64,000 nt of DNA from CAWGYQ01 sp963817395 (GTDB lineage Bacteria > Acidobacteriota > Vicinamibacteria > Vicinamibacterales > CAVPJW01), in contig CAWFOC010000001.1 in NCBI GenBank assembly GCA_963817395.1, positions 1 to 64,000 of the forward strand, read 5' to 3'. The notes under the pieces were generated by a model. It ran no database searches, had not been told where the DNA came from, and saw nothing but the letters and a program-made list of their open reading frames with translations. Position 1 is the stretch's first letter; every line of letters begins with the position of its first letter. Positions 27,554-37,966 of this stretch are shown in pieces. Made by a program: the position numbers and the translations under genes.

Positions 27554-29014
27554 TCACGAACCCACGACGGCCAATGCCTTCGTCCGGACGTACGCGTAGT
27601 TGAAATTGAGGCCGTTGAAGTGCGCCGCCTTGTCGGCGTACAGGCGCGCCTGCTTGGCGTCGCCAGCGCCGCGGTGAGCGAGCGCCAGCAGATAGAGCAC
27701 CTTGGGATCCTGCAGGTTGGCGAGCTTGAGCTCCTGAACGGCTGTCGCGTATTGCTTGTCGGCCAGTGCGATCGTGCCCGCGAGCTCGTGCTGCTGGCGC
27801 ACTTCGAACGGCACGTTCTTGACGGCTACCTGCGTCGCATACTCGGCGTTCCTGGCTCGAGCTGTCGAGAGGTCGTTCTTCGCAGCGGCCACGAGGCCCT
27901 GCTTGTACGAGTGGTTGCGCCGCGCGGCTTCCTTCACTTCCACGGGCACCGCCGCCTGTTCGATCGTCCCGAGCGCCTCGGAGTATTTGGCCAGCGCCTG
28001 ATCAGGACGGCCGCCTTCGAGCAGCACGTCGCCCATCTGCACGAGGTCGCCTGCCATGGCGCCGCCGTCGCCTTCAGCCTTCGCCAGCTCGTACTCGCTC
28101 CTCAACTCCTCGATGGCCTTGTCGACGGCGCCTTCGTGCGCGTAGGACGCGGCCATCCAGAAATGCGCCAGCCGACGTTCGCCTGTGTTGCGCGCGACGG
28201 AGGCCAGTTTCTTGAAGCTGTTTCGCGCCTGTTCCGGATGCCCCATGGCGAGATGGTTGTTGCCGATGCCGACGTGAGAGGCGACGAAGTTCGGGTCGAC
28301 CGACAGGGCCTTCTCGTAGCTCTTGATGGATTCGTCGAAGCGGCCCACCTTCATCAGCAGCTCGGCGTAAGAGTCGTAGGGGTTCGGATCGTCGGGAATG
28401 AGCTCGGTGTATTTCTTGAAGATCTTTTCCGCCTGCTCGTAGCTCTCGAGGAACCGGTAGGCGTAGCCTGCCTGGTTGTAAGGCGCCGAGAAGGAAGGCG
28501 CGATCTGGATGGCCTTCTCGTAATGCTGTACGGCCTTCCCGTAGTCCTGACGCCCGAAGTAAATATTGCCGAGCAGATTGTGGGCGCGCTCGTCGTCGGG
28601 ATACAGGCGGACCATTTCCGTGTAGTGGCGCTCCTGGCCCGCAGGATCACCCTTCATGATCGCTTCGAGGCCCTGAATCAGGTGCCGTTCGCCGTCGCTG
28701 ACGGCGCCGGCGAGCATGGCGGCTCGCGTCACGGCATCGATGAACTCCTTGTTGGTGCCCGCCGAGTTCGCCAGACCCACATAGCCCATCGCAAAGCTCG
28801 CGTCTTTCGTGACGGCCTGCTCGAAGTACTTCCGCGCGTCCGTCGCGCGGAGCCGCTCGGTCAGATCGCGTCCCTTGACATAGAGCTGGCGCGCTTCCTC
28901 GGACGAGGTCGTGATGGGAATCTTCGCCGCGGGTTTCTGGGCCGTTAGCGCCGGCGCGAGAAGAAAGAGGGCGCCGGAGAGCGCGAACGAGCCAATCAAT
29001 CTGATGCGTCGCAT
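27554..29014 (-). CDS. Large TPR protein, exported
   Basis: The product is 486 residues. The ATG at 29014 is preceded by GGAGGTGGCTCG and begins a signal peptide (LIGSFALSGALFLLAPALTA). TPR units fill most of the chain: DARKYFEQAVTKDASFAMGY, AVQHYEKAIQIAPSFSAPYN, QAEKIFKKYTELIPDDPNPY, ESIKSYEKALSVDPNFVASH and QARNSFKKLASVARNTGERR. Several more units follow before the end. No enzymatic domain is visible. Such proteins usually scaffold envelope complexes. The M48 protease is the next gene on the same strand, about 208 bases on, and may be co-regulated. Confidence 0.85.
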   Translation of the reverse strand: MRRIRLIGSFALSGALFLLAPALTAQKPAAKIPITTSSEEARQLYVKGRDLTERLRATDARKYFEQAVTKDASFAMGYVGLANSAGTNKEFIDAVTRAAMLAGAVSDGERHLIQGLEAIMKGDPAGQERHYTEMVRLYPDDERAHNLLGNIYFGRQDYGKAVQHYEKAIQIAPSFSAPYNQAGYAYRFLESYEQAEKIFKKYTELIPDDPNPYDSYAELLMKVGRFDESIKSYEKALSVDPNFVASHVGIGNNHLAMGHPEQARNSFKKLASVARNTGERRLAHFWMAASYAHEGAVDKAIEELRSEYELAKAEGDGGAMAGDLVQMGDVLLEGGRPDQALAKYSEALGTIEQAAVPVEVKEAARRNHSYKQGLVAAAKNDLSTARARNAEYATQVAVKNVPFEVRQQHELAGTIALADKQYATAVQELKLANLQDPKVLYLLALAHRGAGDAKQARLYADKAAHFNGLNFNYAYVRTKALAVVGS

Positions 29015-29276
29015 CGAGCCACCTCCATAGTCACGCGGAACAGCCTGAGCCTAGAGTGGCCCCGGCCGCGCGCCTACCGGAATGACACGAACGACGCCGG
29101 TGCGGGCCGAGGCAGTGGCCGAGGACAGGGACGACGTCGTCGGCGACATCGTCGCCGAGGCAGCCCACTGGACCCTCGCGCTGGGATCGTGATAAACCTC
29201 GCGCCGATTGACGCGGCGCAGCGTCGAGAAGCACGCAAATACCGAGCGCCCGCGCGATCGACTCGGATGAACAGCC

Positions 29277-30326
29277 ATGACTGAAACGGGCAGAACGGAT
29301 CGGTCAACGACCGCTGTTCTACGTGCTGGTGCTCATGGCCGGATACCTCGCGTATCTGATCCTGAGCCCCTTCCTCAAACCACTGGCCTGGGCCGATGTA
29401 TTCGCCATCATGTTGCAGCGGCCGCAACAGACGCTCTCGTCCACGGATGGGCGCGAACCGCGCCGCGCTCGCCACGACGCTCCTGGCCGCCGTGCTGATT
29501 GTCGCTCCCGGCGTGATGCTGGTCGCGGTTCTGGCGAACGAGATGCCGGAGGTGAACGACTTACTTCCAGCAGGCATCGCTGACAGCGCCCTCGGCGGGT
29601 CGAGGCGATCTGGCAAGCGTCGCGCACGCGAAGTCCCGATCCCGCTGCCGGCGAATCCGGCGGCCCTCGTGCGCGAGGGAGTGCGCCGCGCGCTCACGTT
29701 TCTGGCGCCGCGTGCCGGGGCGGTCGTCGCCGATGTCCTCGCGACGCTGGGCAGTCTCGCCGTGATGCTGTTCACGCTCTTCTTCATGCTTCGCGACGGC
29801 CACGTCATGAGCCGGCATGTGCGCGAACTGCTGCCGTTGCCTCCCGGGCAATCCGAACGCCTGATGGCCGAGACGCGCGATCTCGTGATTGCCAGCGTTG
29901 GAGCGGGCCTGCTCGTCGCGATGGCTCAGGGGGCGATTGCGGGTCTGGCGTTCTGGCTGCTCGGGATGAATGCCCCGGTGGTGTGGGGCGTCGTCACCGC
30001 CATCTGCTCGCTGATTCCGGTTGTTGGCGCCGCACTCGTGTGGGCACCGGCCGCGCTCTGGCTGTTGCTGTCGGGCGAGGTGGCGCGCGGTGTCATCCTG
30101 CTGCTCGTCGGCATTGTCGGGATCAGCATGGCCGACAACGTCCTGCGTCCGCTTCTGCTGAGCGGCTCGACCTCAGTGAACGGCCTGGTGATTTTTCTCG
30201 GTTTGCTCGGCGGCGTCGCTGCCTTTGGATTCGTGGGCCTCGTGCTCGGGACCGATCATCCTGGTCATCACGGGCAGCCTCGTCCGGATGCTCGCGCGGC
30301 CGGATCTCGTAGACGACACCGGCTGA
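29277..30326 (+). pseudogene. AI-2E family transporter, several frame breaks
   Basis: The AI-2E/PerM-type membrane protein is read in pieces. The MTETGRTDR start (29277) shifts near 29300 into VLVLMAGYLAYLILSPFLKP, and shifts again near 29440 into MGANRAALATTLLAAVLIVA. Around 29560-29650 the expected VNDYFQQASLTAP and RVEAIWQASRTRS lie in two other frames. The main frame then holds REGVRRALTFLAP, then FTLFFMLRDGHVMSRHVREL, then TAICSLIPVVGAALVWAPAA. Near 30245 a further shift gives PIILVITGSLVRML and the natural stop at 30326. At least five breaks occur in ~1050 bases; one lies in a GGG run. The gene is either badly sequenced or truly decaying. Confidence 0.7.
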
Positions 30327-30378
30327 ACGCCACGCCCGGCCGCCGGCCGTGCGGTGAGTTGGGAAACTGGGGGGCGTG

Positions 30379-31684
30379 CTAATCGGCGAACACCGTCTCG
30401 ACGTCCGGCGCCTGCACTGTTTCTGCGGTCATCCGGTTCACCAGCGCCGCGGCGGTCATGTTGCCCGTGACGTTCAGAATCGTCTTGAAGACGTCGGGAA
30501 TGTCCTCGACGGCCTCGGTCAACAGATAGCCCTCGATGGGCACGCCTGCCGCGATATACAACGGCGCCGCGCGCATCTGCGCCCCGCCATTCGGAATGCC
30601 GAGCGACGCATAGCTCAGAAGCACAATGCCCAACAGGTAGACGAGAAGTTGCGCCGACGACAGTGGTACGCCGTAGATGTACGCGACGAACAGGAACTGC
30701 ACGGGGCTCGAGATCGGGTAGCTGAACTTGAAGGTGGACACCGCGAGCGGCATGACGACACGCGACACATCGGGGCGCAGGCCTAGGCGATTTTCGGCAC
30801 TGTCAACGAGGGAGGGGAGTGTGGCCAGGGACGATCGCGTGCTGGCCGCGACGAGATGCACGGGCAGCATGGCTTGGGCAAAGCGTGACAACGACACGCG
30901 CCCGCCGATGACGGCGATGGGGTAGAGCGCTGCCGTCCAGAACAGCATGACCGCGCAGACGAGCACGACGAAGACGCCGACGACTTCGAGCGTGCCCCAC
31001 CCGCCACGCACGGCCGTCGAAAGGGTCAGCGCGAATACGGCAACCGGCATGGCCCACATGAGCCATCCGACGATCGTGATCATGACCTCGGCGACCGCGC
31101 CGACTGAGCTCGACGACGATGTTGCGGCGTTCCGCGGGTAGCTGCGCGGCGGCGAACCCGAAGACCATGGCGAAAATCAGCACGGCAATGAGATGGTCTT
31201 CGCTCGCGGCGCGGACGATGTTGGATGGCACGAGGCCCGTCAGCCACACACCGAATCCGGCGGGCGAGGGTGTTTCTGGTGGACGAGCGTCGGCAACGGC
31301 GGCGCGGAACGCGGACAGCACCTCCGGCGTGAACTCGATCTGCCCGAGAATGGGCACCACGATCACGGTGGTGACAATGCTCCCGATGAGGAGCATGACG
31401 GTGAATGTCACGAACGCCAGCGCGCTGATGCGACCGACGGCGGCCGTGCTTCGCGCACTCGCCAGCGCGTAGACGAGCTGCGCGACGACCAGAGGCATCA
31501 CCACCAGTCGCAGGGCATTGCTCCAGGCCGTGCCGATGGGATTGAGCGCCGCCGCAAGATCCATGAGCCAGCGGCTGTTGATGCTGTGACCGTAACCGCC
31601 GAGCACGAACCCGAGCGCGAGGGCGGCAATCGAGCCGGCCGTCAGCCAGAGCCGTTTGCCGCGGTCGGAGGAAGTGTGGCTCAT
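30379..31684 (-). pseudogene. Dicarboxylate/amino-acid:cation symporter (DAACS), one frame break
   Basis: A GltP/DctA-type symporter of ~435 residues is read in two frames. The N-terminal part has LNPIGTAWSNALRLVVMPLV and IFAMVFGFAAAQLPAERRNI. The C-terminal part has VGWLMWAMPVAVFALTLSTA, then LVAASTRSSLATLPSLVDSA and PDVFKTILNVTGNMTAAALV. The last is the conserved D-x3-R-T-x2-N-V-x-G-[ND] helix with the Arg replaced (DVFKTILNVTGN). The serine-rich loop in TSTRSSLATLP is the substrate hairpin. The frames join at about 31100-31110, where VVEL must continue into AVAEVMITIVGW. The stop is at 30379. Likely substrates are C4-dicarboxylates or acidic amino acids. Confidence 0.8.
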
Positions 31685-31842
31685 TCGCGCTTTCTGTCGG
31701 GGAGCTCGTCGTGTCGGGCGAAGGCTGCGGTTCGGCTCACGGGCAGGGGGTTCGCCGGGCCGTTCATGGAGCGATATTATATCTCCGGATGAGCTTCCTC
31801 GCTCGACCCGGACCCCCGACGCCCGCCTGCTGATCTCGAGGT

Positions 31843-32952
31843 GTGTCGATGATCGTGGTGGCTTGCCCGGAGGTCAATCGAAACATCTTCGACTGGCATC
31901 TCGCCTCGGAATGGGGACGCAGCCTCGCAGGGCGGCTCACGCAGCTGACCTACCCGGAGATCTTCGCCCGCGACACGCTGCCGCGAGGCGCGTGGATTCT
32001 GACGGGGCTCGACCGCCTCACTCCGGCGGGACGTCAGGCGGCGCGGCTGGTCGCGGATCACCTTGTGGCGGCTGGCGTGCCCGTGTTGAATCATCCGGCG
32101 AAAATCCTGCTGCGGTACGACTTGCTCGACGCGCTGCATCGCGCTGGGATCAATCGATTCCGGGCAGTTCGCGCGAGTGGCTACCAGGGCGGCCTTCGTT
32201 TCCCGGTGTTCATTCGAGAGGAGAATCACCACACGGGCACTCTGACATCACTCCTGCACGACGAGCGCGAGCTCGCCCGCGGGCTCACCCATGTCCGGCT
32301 GAAGGGCTACACCGACTCGAGGAACTGCTCATCGTCGAGTTCTGCGACACCTCCAGCGATGGTGTGTTCCGAAAGTACTCCGCCTACAACATCGACGGCA
32401 CGATCCTCGCGCGCAATGCGCAAACCAGCCTGGACATGGATGATCAAGTCCGAGGCGCAACGACGCGAGGAACGGTTCGCCCGCGACGAATTTCAATACA
32501 TCACCGAAAACCCTCACCGGGAGAGTCTCGCGCCGGTCTTTGCGCTTGCCGGGATCACCTACGGCCGGGCCGACTTCGGCGTGCTGGATGGTGCGCTTCA
32601 GATCTGGGAGATCAACACGGCGCCGAGTCTCGGGTTGGCGCCGAATGCCCGTGCGGCGACCCCTGAGCGCGCGCGGTTCAGAGAGCTCACGCGCCCCAAT
32701 CGCCGCCTCTTTTTCGACGGCTTCCATCGAGAGCTCTTTCGAGTCGATCGTCGATGCCCAGAGGGTCCGCCCGTGCCGTGCGCCCTGCCGTCGTCTCTGC
32801 TGGCCGAGTGGCGCGAAGAAACCCGGCGTCACGAACGGCTGCTGCGCCGCAGAAGCCGCATCGGCCGCGTCACCGACCATCCGGTGCTCGGTGAGCTCAC
32901 GCGGTCTGTCGTGCCCTTCGTGCGCGGTGCGTTGGGACGGTTCGGATGGTGA
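31843..32952 (+). pseudogene. ATP-grasp-like protein, two compensating frame breaks
   Basis: The frame from 31843 to 32952 is open for 369 codons, but residues ~155-200 are nonsense-like (Ser-rich). In the other frame this stretch reads LEELLIVEFCDTSSDGVF then KYSAYNIDGTILARNAQTS. The true protein therefore shifts near 32312 and back near 32434. The first part (PAGRQAARLVADHLVAAGVP, then LNHPAKILLRYDLLDALHRA) and the late FGVLDGALQIWEINTAPSLG resemble ATP-grasp ligases, with a DxxxxxWEIN metal site. The ligase substrate is unknown. Its stop overlaps the start of the glycosyltransferase gene, suggesting a joint role in modifying a glycan or peptide. Confidence 0.6.
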
Positions 32953-33833
32953 GCGCACCCAGGGTTTCGGTGGTGATCCCGGCGGCGAATGCCGAGGCGT
33001 TCGTCGCGGAGGCGATTCAAGGGGCGCTCGATCAAACCCTCCCGGCGCACGAAGTGATCGTCGTCGACGATGGGTCGACCGATCGGACGGGAGCGATTGC
33101 CGGATCGTTCGGGTCGCGGGTGCTCGTCATTTCGGAGCACGTTGGCGGCGCCGGGGCGGCGCGCAATCGTGGTTCACACGCCGCGACGGGCGACTGGCTG
33201 GCCTTTCTCGACGCCGACGACATCTGGCTACCGCAGAAACTCGAACGCCAGTTCGCCGGACTGAACCCTGATGATGTCTTCGGGTGCACGGATCGGCTCA
33301 ACTTCGGCGAGCTCGATGGGTTGCCGCTGATTCAGAGCGAGGTCAACCGGCTCGTCGAGGGTGACGTCTTCGAGTACATGCTGGTCAACGGCAATTTCAT
33401 CACCACCTCGACCGTCGTTCTCCGATCCGACGTGTTTCGCGCACTCGGCGGCTTTGCGACCGAGCCAGCACTCATCGTCGGGCAGGATTGGGACCTGTGG
33501 CTCCGTGTGCTGCACGACCACACGCTGGCCGTGTGCCGCGAACCGCTCGTGCGTTATCGAATCCACGACAAGGGAGCGAGCCGGCGTGTCCGGTTGATGG
33601 TGCGGGCCCGTCTCAGGATCGTTGAGCGGCTGCTCGCATCGCCGCGCGGCCGTCAGCTTGGCCCCCCGTTGAAGCGCCGGGCGATCGCCGATGTGCACCG
33701 GACCAACGGATTCGACTGGTCGCGCATGCAGCACCGGCCAGCGGCGATTCGATCCTACCTCCAGTCCATTGCCGCCGACCCCCTCCACTGGCAGGCGTAC
33801 AAAGGTGCGCTTCGAGCGCTGGTGCGACGCTGA
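32946..33833 (+). CDS. Family 2 glycosyltransferase
   Basis: The product is 295 residues. The GT-A fold of GT2 enzymes is clear: VSVVIPAANAEAFVAEAIQG, VIVVDDGSTDRTGAIAG, RNRGSHAATGDWLAFLDADD (DxD metal site DAD at about 90) and GQDWDLWLRVL, the catalytic-base region. Donor and acceptor cannot be deduced. It overlaps the ATP-grasp-like gene by 7 bases. A C-terminal helix rich in Arg may contact the membrane. No O-antigen or capsule locus surrounds it. Confidence 0.9.
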   Translation: MVSAPRVSVVIPAANAEAFVAEAIQGALDQTLPAHEVIVVDDGSTDRTGAIAGSFGSRVLVISEHVGGAGAARNRGSHAATGDWLAFLDADDIWLPQKLERQFAGLNPDDVFGCTDRLNFGELDGLPLIQSEVNRLVEGDVFEYMLVNGNFITTSTVVLRSDVFRALGGFATEPALIVGQDWDLWLRVLHDHTLAVCREPLVRYRIHDKGASRRVRLMVRARLRIVERLLASPRGRQLGPPLKRRAIADVHRTNGFDWSRMQHRPAAIRSYLQSIAADPLHWQAYKGALRALVRR

Positions 33834-33884
33834 TTTGCCGCGTCGGCGCAGTCGGGATGCCAATCGACAGTGTCAGCGTCCACC

Positions 33885-34040
33885 TGCGCGTTCATTGCGT
33901 CACTCGTGCAGCTGCCGCGCGAGACGAGCACCTTGAGGTGCTTCGAGACAGCCGGCAGGCTCATGTCGAACGGCTCGGTAAGCTCGGTCATCGAGCATTC
34001 GCCCGACACCAGGCGTGCCAGGGTGGTTCCTTTGCACTAG
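33885..34040 (-). pseudogene. Remnant of an ArsR-type transcriptional regulator
   Basis: A minus-strand stretch of ~45 codons reads TTLARLVSGECSMTELTEPF followed by DMSLPAVSKHLKVLVSRGS. This is the first half of an ArsR/SmtB winged-helix domain, including the recognition-helix motif SLPAVSKHLKVL. It then runs into unrelated sequence, and nothing like the rest of the domain follows in any frame. No start lies upstream. It is best read as a truncated fragment rather than a gene. Confidence 0.5.
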
Positions 34041-34059
34041 ACTGGCGCCATGAAGACCT

Positions 34060-34329
34060 GTGCTCATTCTGATGTTGACCGGTGCCCTTCTCGGCATCGT
34101 CGTGGCGTCGTTCGTCGTGCCGCCGATGCTGGGCTGGTACACGTCCCCGGGTGGGATGCCGGAGCGCGCGCCGATTCAGGCCGTCGTGCAGATTCCCGAA
34201 GTGATCCGCTACGCGACGTCCCGGTTGCTCCGCGGCCAGGCGATTGGTGCCGGCCTCGGGGCCGTCGTCGGATTGGTCATTCATTTCTCGTCGCGTAAGC
34301 CTGCGACGCCCTCGCCTACGTCAGCGTGA
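34060..34329 (+). CDS. Small membrane protein, hypothetical
   Basis: The product is about 89 residues with two hydrophobic segments (ILMLTGALLGIVVASFVV and AIGAGLGAVVGLVIHF) joined by a Pro/Gly-rich loop (GWYTSPGGMPERAPIQ). The listed start is GTG. An ATG at 34050 would give the more natural opening MKTVLILMLTGAL if a single extra T were removed near 34060, so the start may be affected by an indel. The function is unknown. Confidence 0.5.
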   Translation: MLILMLTGALLGIVVASFVVPPMLGWYTSPGGMPERAPIQAVVQIPEVIRYATSRLLRGQAIGAGLGAVVGLVIHFSSRKPATPSPTSA

Positions 34330-34442
34330 CGCGTGTCATGCGCGGTCTGCCGCGCCCACGCGCCAGGCGGACCGCGTAGGCTCACTCGCGATTGATGAGG
34401 AGGCCGGTCGCCAACTCGGGCTGACTCCCGGCTGCGTCGACA

Positions 34443-34822
34443 TCAGGCAGATGCTCTCGGGCGGATTGGTAGAACCTTCGCGCGCATAAACGCGACAAAG
34501 GTGAGGAGCGCAAGGAGGACGGCTGTTGTGACGCACCCGAGATTTCACCACGTGCGATGTGGAAAATCGTGGCGCTTACCATCACAAACATCAAGCCGCC
34601 GGCCGCCCAGGTAACGAGCCAGGGAAGAATGCGCGTGACACCCGGCAGGATCAAGCCGATCGCAGCCAGCACTTCAGCGACGCCGAGAAAAATGCGGAAC
34701 GATGTCGGCATCGTCGCGTTCATTTGCTCGATCAAATGCACTGGCGGCACGAGAAGCATCCAGCCATGTGCGAAAAAGGCGAGAGCCAGCAGGACCTGAA
34801 GTATCCACAACACGATGTTCAT
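34443..34822 (-). CDS. DoxX-like membrane protein, C-terminus frame-broken
   Basis: The start matches DoxX/DUF6764-like proteins: NIVLWILQVLLALAFFAHGW, FLGVAEVLAAIGLILPGV and RILPWLVTWAAGGLMFVMV, with GEISG closing helix 3. In the given frame the tail becomes Ser/Arg-rich and runs to 34382. In the neighbouring frame the expected last helix appears (VTTAVLLALLTFVAFMRAKV) and stops at 34443. One base near 34530 separates them, so the intended product is ~126 residues with four helices. The family has been linked to sulphur/redox membrane complexes, but its role here is unknown. Confidence 0.7.
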
Positions 34823-35015
34823 CGTGCACCTCCATGAGCGAGGCTCCTCGTCGACGCGAAATGGCTGTCTGCAGCCTACGTGACCGATCAGGGGAACGCA
34901 ACGGTCAAGTCGGGACCGGAGGCTGCCTCGTCAGTCAGCTGGTGTGTAACAGAGGAAGAGCTTGAGAGCTGCGAGGTCACCCTTGATGAGAGGGTATTGT
35001 TCCACCGACAGTGAC

Positions 35016-35375
35016 TCAGTGGTCGTCTGTCGCAGCGGTCAAACGCCCGGACACGGTCAGAAACAGCGTGGCGCCTTCGCCGGTCGGGCTGTGGACCGTC
35101 ACAGTCATGGCCGTACCGGGGTCGGCGTAAAGGCGGACCGCCTGCATGGCCACGTAGAAGTCGAATCCGGTGCCGGTGTCAGTGTAGGCGTAGGTCAGCG
35201 GCACGAAGAGCATGACACTCTGACCCAGGCACGTGTAGTTGATGAACGCCTCCAGCTTGCTGCCCGAGGGCGACACGTTCACTTGCACGCTCACGGTTTC
35301 AACCATCAGGCGCTGCGCGGGCGGGACGGTGATTCCAGGGGAGCCCGACATCCCGAACGGGTGACGATGCGACAT
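35016..35375 (-). CDS. Hypothetical protein
   Basis: The ATG at 35375 follows AAGGAG and gives 119 residues without a signal peptide. The visible pattern is beta-rich: RLMVETVSVQVNVSPSGSK, then LEAFINYTCLGQSVMLFVPL, then VTVHSPTGEGATLFLTVSG. A His/Pro-rich start (SHRHPFGMSGSPG) is unusual. I do not recognise a family. Confidence 0.5.
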   Translation of the reverse strand: MSHRHPFGMSGSPGITVPPAQRLMVETVSVQVNVSPSGSKLEAFINYTCLGQSVMLFVPLTYAYTDTGTGFDFYVAMQAVRLYADPGTAMTVTVHSPTGEGATLFLTVSGRLTAATDDH

Positions 35376-35411
35376 GGGTTTCTCCTTAGCCTCTTCCGGA
35401 GTGCCCACGGA

Positions 35412-35726
35412 TCACGGCATCTGTTTGCAGTGATGGCGCGTGTGCAATTCGAGGAACCGCGCATAGTCTGCCACGGACACCACCCCGAATGTTGCGCTTG
35501 TGACGGACCGTCCCGTTGCCTCGCACGTGCGGCATTCGCGATCGAATCTGGCGAGGGCGTTCTCCAGGCGGACACGCGCTTCAGAGGGCGTCGCGGACCC
35601 GCTCACCGGGTTCAGCGCCGCGTTCGTCCTGGCCTTCGGAAACGCGCCCTCAGACCTTTCTGCCGCGGCGATCAGAGAGCCGATGGCCTCGCGATGGGCA
35701 GCAAGCGTGGCATTCACATCAGCCAT
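35412..35726 (-). CDS. Small DinB-like protein
   Basis: The product is 104 residues. The C-terminal FLELHTRHHCKQM matches the last metal-binding helix (HxxxHxxQ-type) of DinB/DUF1569-like four-helix proteins. The part before it (ARFDRECRTCEATGRSV) gives a further Cys/Glu-rich helix. Typical DinB-like proteins are ~150-170 residues and have another His in helix 2, so this is either a short member or a C-terminal piece. It starts close upstream of the 35016 gene on the same strand. Confidence 0.45.
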   Translation of the reverse strand: MADVNATLAAHREAIGSLIAAAERSEGAFPKARTNAALNPVSGSATPSEARVRLENALARFDRECRTCEATGRSVTSATFGVVSVADYARFLELHTRHHCKQMP

Positions 35727-36030
35727 GTCCGTCTCCAGTGCAGGCCGATTCGGGTGGGCTCACGGGCTCGGCCGACCGTGGTGCCCTAAGATTGCGCTGG
35801 GCCCGGTCGCGTGCAAGTGCTCAGTGATCGTCCGACCGGCGTCAGTCGCGCTGCGTTCGCTGTTCATCGCTCTGTAAGCGAACGGCACAACGGATAGCAT
35901 GCCGGCTTCATGGCTGGCTGGCCAAAGTGGTAGGGCAGAGCTGGGCAAGCCTGGAACACGCTGTCCATGTTTTACGTCTAAGCTGAATTGGCGAACCAGT
36001 CAGCCACCCGGCCCGAATGGAGCCAAGCCT
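35727..36030. other. Intergenic stretch, nothing recognised
   Basis: The 304 bases between the DinB-like gene and the PQQ-propeller gene are divergent promoter space. Neither strand gives a protein with recognisable family features. GGAG at 36019-36022 is a likely ribosome-binding site for the gene starting at 36031. Confidence 0.4.
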
Positions 36031-37933
36031 ATGGACCTGGAACCCGTAGCTCCTCGGAAACCCCTCCGGCTCTGGCCCGGCGTCGCCATCGTGGCGCTGC
36101 AGTGGCTGGTCATGTTCGGCCTTCCCATAATTGCTCCCGAGCACGGCGGCACGGCGATTATTGGCGGGTTCATCGGCGGGCTGCTCGATCCTGCTCTGGT
36201 GGTTGTTCCTCAGCCGCGCGAGCTGGGTGGAGCGGTTGGGCGCCATCGCTGCGATAGTCGTCGCCGTGGCCGCCACATCCCGTTTCGTTCACGAGTCCAT
36301 TGCGAACGGGATGATGGGATTCATGCTGTTTCTCTATGCCGCGCCGCTCCTGAGCCTCGCCCTTGTCGTGTGGGCGGCCGCCACTCGCGGCCTGTCGCGC
36401 GGTCGTCGACTCGCGTCGATGGTCGTCGCCATGCTGCTCGCGTGCGGCACGTTGACACTGGTGCGCACCAACGGTGTCACCGGCGACGGCACGTCAGATT
36501 TGGAATGGCGGTGGGCGCCAACGGCGGAAGAACAGCTTCTTGCACGCGCCGGCGACAGCTCCCTCGACTCTGTCCGGGACGCTGCACCAATACCCGCCAC
36601 ATCCGGCGCGACCACGCCAGAGATTGCTCTCCAAACACCGCCGAGCGAGCCGTTGCCGGCGCCCACGCCGGCCTTGCCCGCGCCGGTCATCGTCGAACAG
36701 GAGGCGCCGGCTCCAGCCGCGGACCAACCGACGGCACGCGCTGACGTGCCAGCAACGGCGAAGACGGACGCGGTCTGGCCTGGCTTTCGGGGGCCAGGGC
36801 GTGACAGCGTCATTCGGGGCGTGCGCATCGACACGGACTGGTCTCGCACGCCGCCGGTCGAATTGTGGCGTCGGCCGATCGGACCGGCCTGGTCGTCCTT
36901 CGCTGTCGACGGCGACCGCCTGTTCACGCAGGAGCAGCGCGGCGACGACGAGATCGTGTCGGCCTATAGCCTGAAGACCGGCGAGCCCGTGTGGAAGCAC
37001 CGGGACGCAGCCCGGTTCTGGGAGTCGAATGCCGGCGCCGGTCCGCGAGCCACGCCGACCCTCAGCAACGGTCGTGTCTATACGCTCGGTGGAACAGGAA
37101 TTCTGAACGTGCTCGACGCGCGTGACGGGTCGGTGGTGTGGTCGCGCAACGCGGCCACCGACACGGGCACCACGGTGCCCCCCTGGGGCATCGCAAGCTC
37201 GCCGCTGGTCGTCGGCGATGTCGTCGTTGCGGCCACTGCCGGGTCGCTCGCCGCCTACGATCTCGCCACAGGGAAGCCGCGCTGGTTCGGTCCGACCGAT
37301 GGTTGGGGGTACAGCTCACCGCACCTGTCGACGATCGACGGCGTCACGCAGATCGTGCTTGTCAACGGCCCCGGTGCCATCGGGGTCGACCCCTCCAGCG
37401 GCACGGTGCTCTGGAAACATCAGTGGGGCGGCGACGCCATCGTGCAGCCCGCAATTCTCGGGGGAGACATCCTCATTGGCAGTGGCTCCGGGCTCGCGGA
37501 CCACACCGGCATGCTGCGCGTCACGGTCGCGCACGAGCCAGGCGGATGGAGTGTGAAGGAGCGCTGGTCGTCGAACGGCCTGAAGCCGTACTTCAACGAC
37601 TTCGTCGTGCACCAGGGTCATGCGTTCGGCTTCGACGGCAGCATCCTCGCGTGCATCGACCTGGAGGATGGCAGTCGCAAGTGGAAAGGCGGACGCTACG
37701 GCCACGGGCAGATGCTCCTCTTGTCGGATCAGGACCTGTTGCTCGTGCTGTCGGAAGAGGGAGAGCTGGCGCTGGTGCAAGCGACTCCCGACCAGTTCAC
37801 AGAGGTGGCGCGATTCCCGGCAATCGAGGGCAAGACCTGGAATCACCCGGTGCTCGTGGGCGACATTCTGCTGGTTCGCAACGGCGAGGAGATGGTCGCG
37901 TTCCGGCTGTCGCTCGCTCGTCCCACAACCTGA
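36031..37933 (+). pseudogene. Membrane-anchored PQQ-binding-like beta-propeller protein, one frame break
   Basis: The ATG at 36031 opens a membrane region (VAIVALQWLVMFGLPIIAPE, then GTAIIGGFIGGLL) that continues in the next frame as ILLWWLFLSRASWVERLGAI. The switch is near 36190. The joined protein is ~634 residues: four membrane segments, a Pro/Ala-rich linker (about 190-250), then a propeller. Blades are of the PQQ/quinoprotein type: WRRPIGPAWSSFAVDGDRLF, VLDARDGSVVWSRNAATDTG, YDLATGKPRWFGPTDGWGYS and CIDLEDGSRKWKGGRYGHGQ. A PQQ cofactor is not proven; many such proteins are structural (BamB-like). It may act at the outer face of the inner membrane. Confidence 0.75.
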
Positions 37934-37966
37934 GAGACCGGCTCGGAATCTTCCCGCGCGCTCTGG

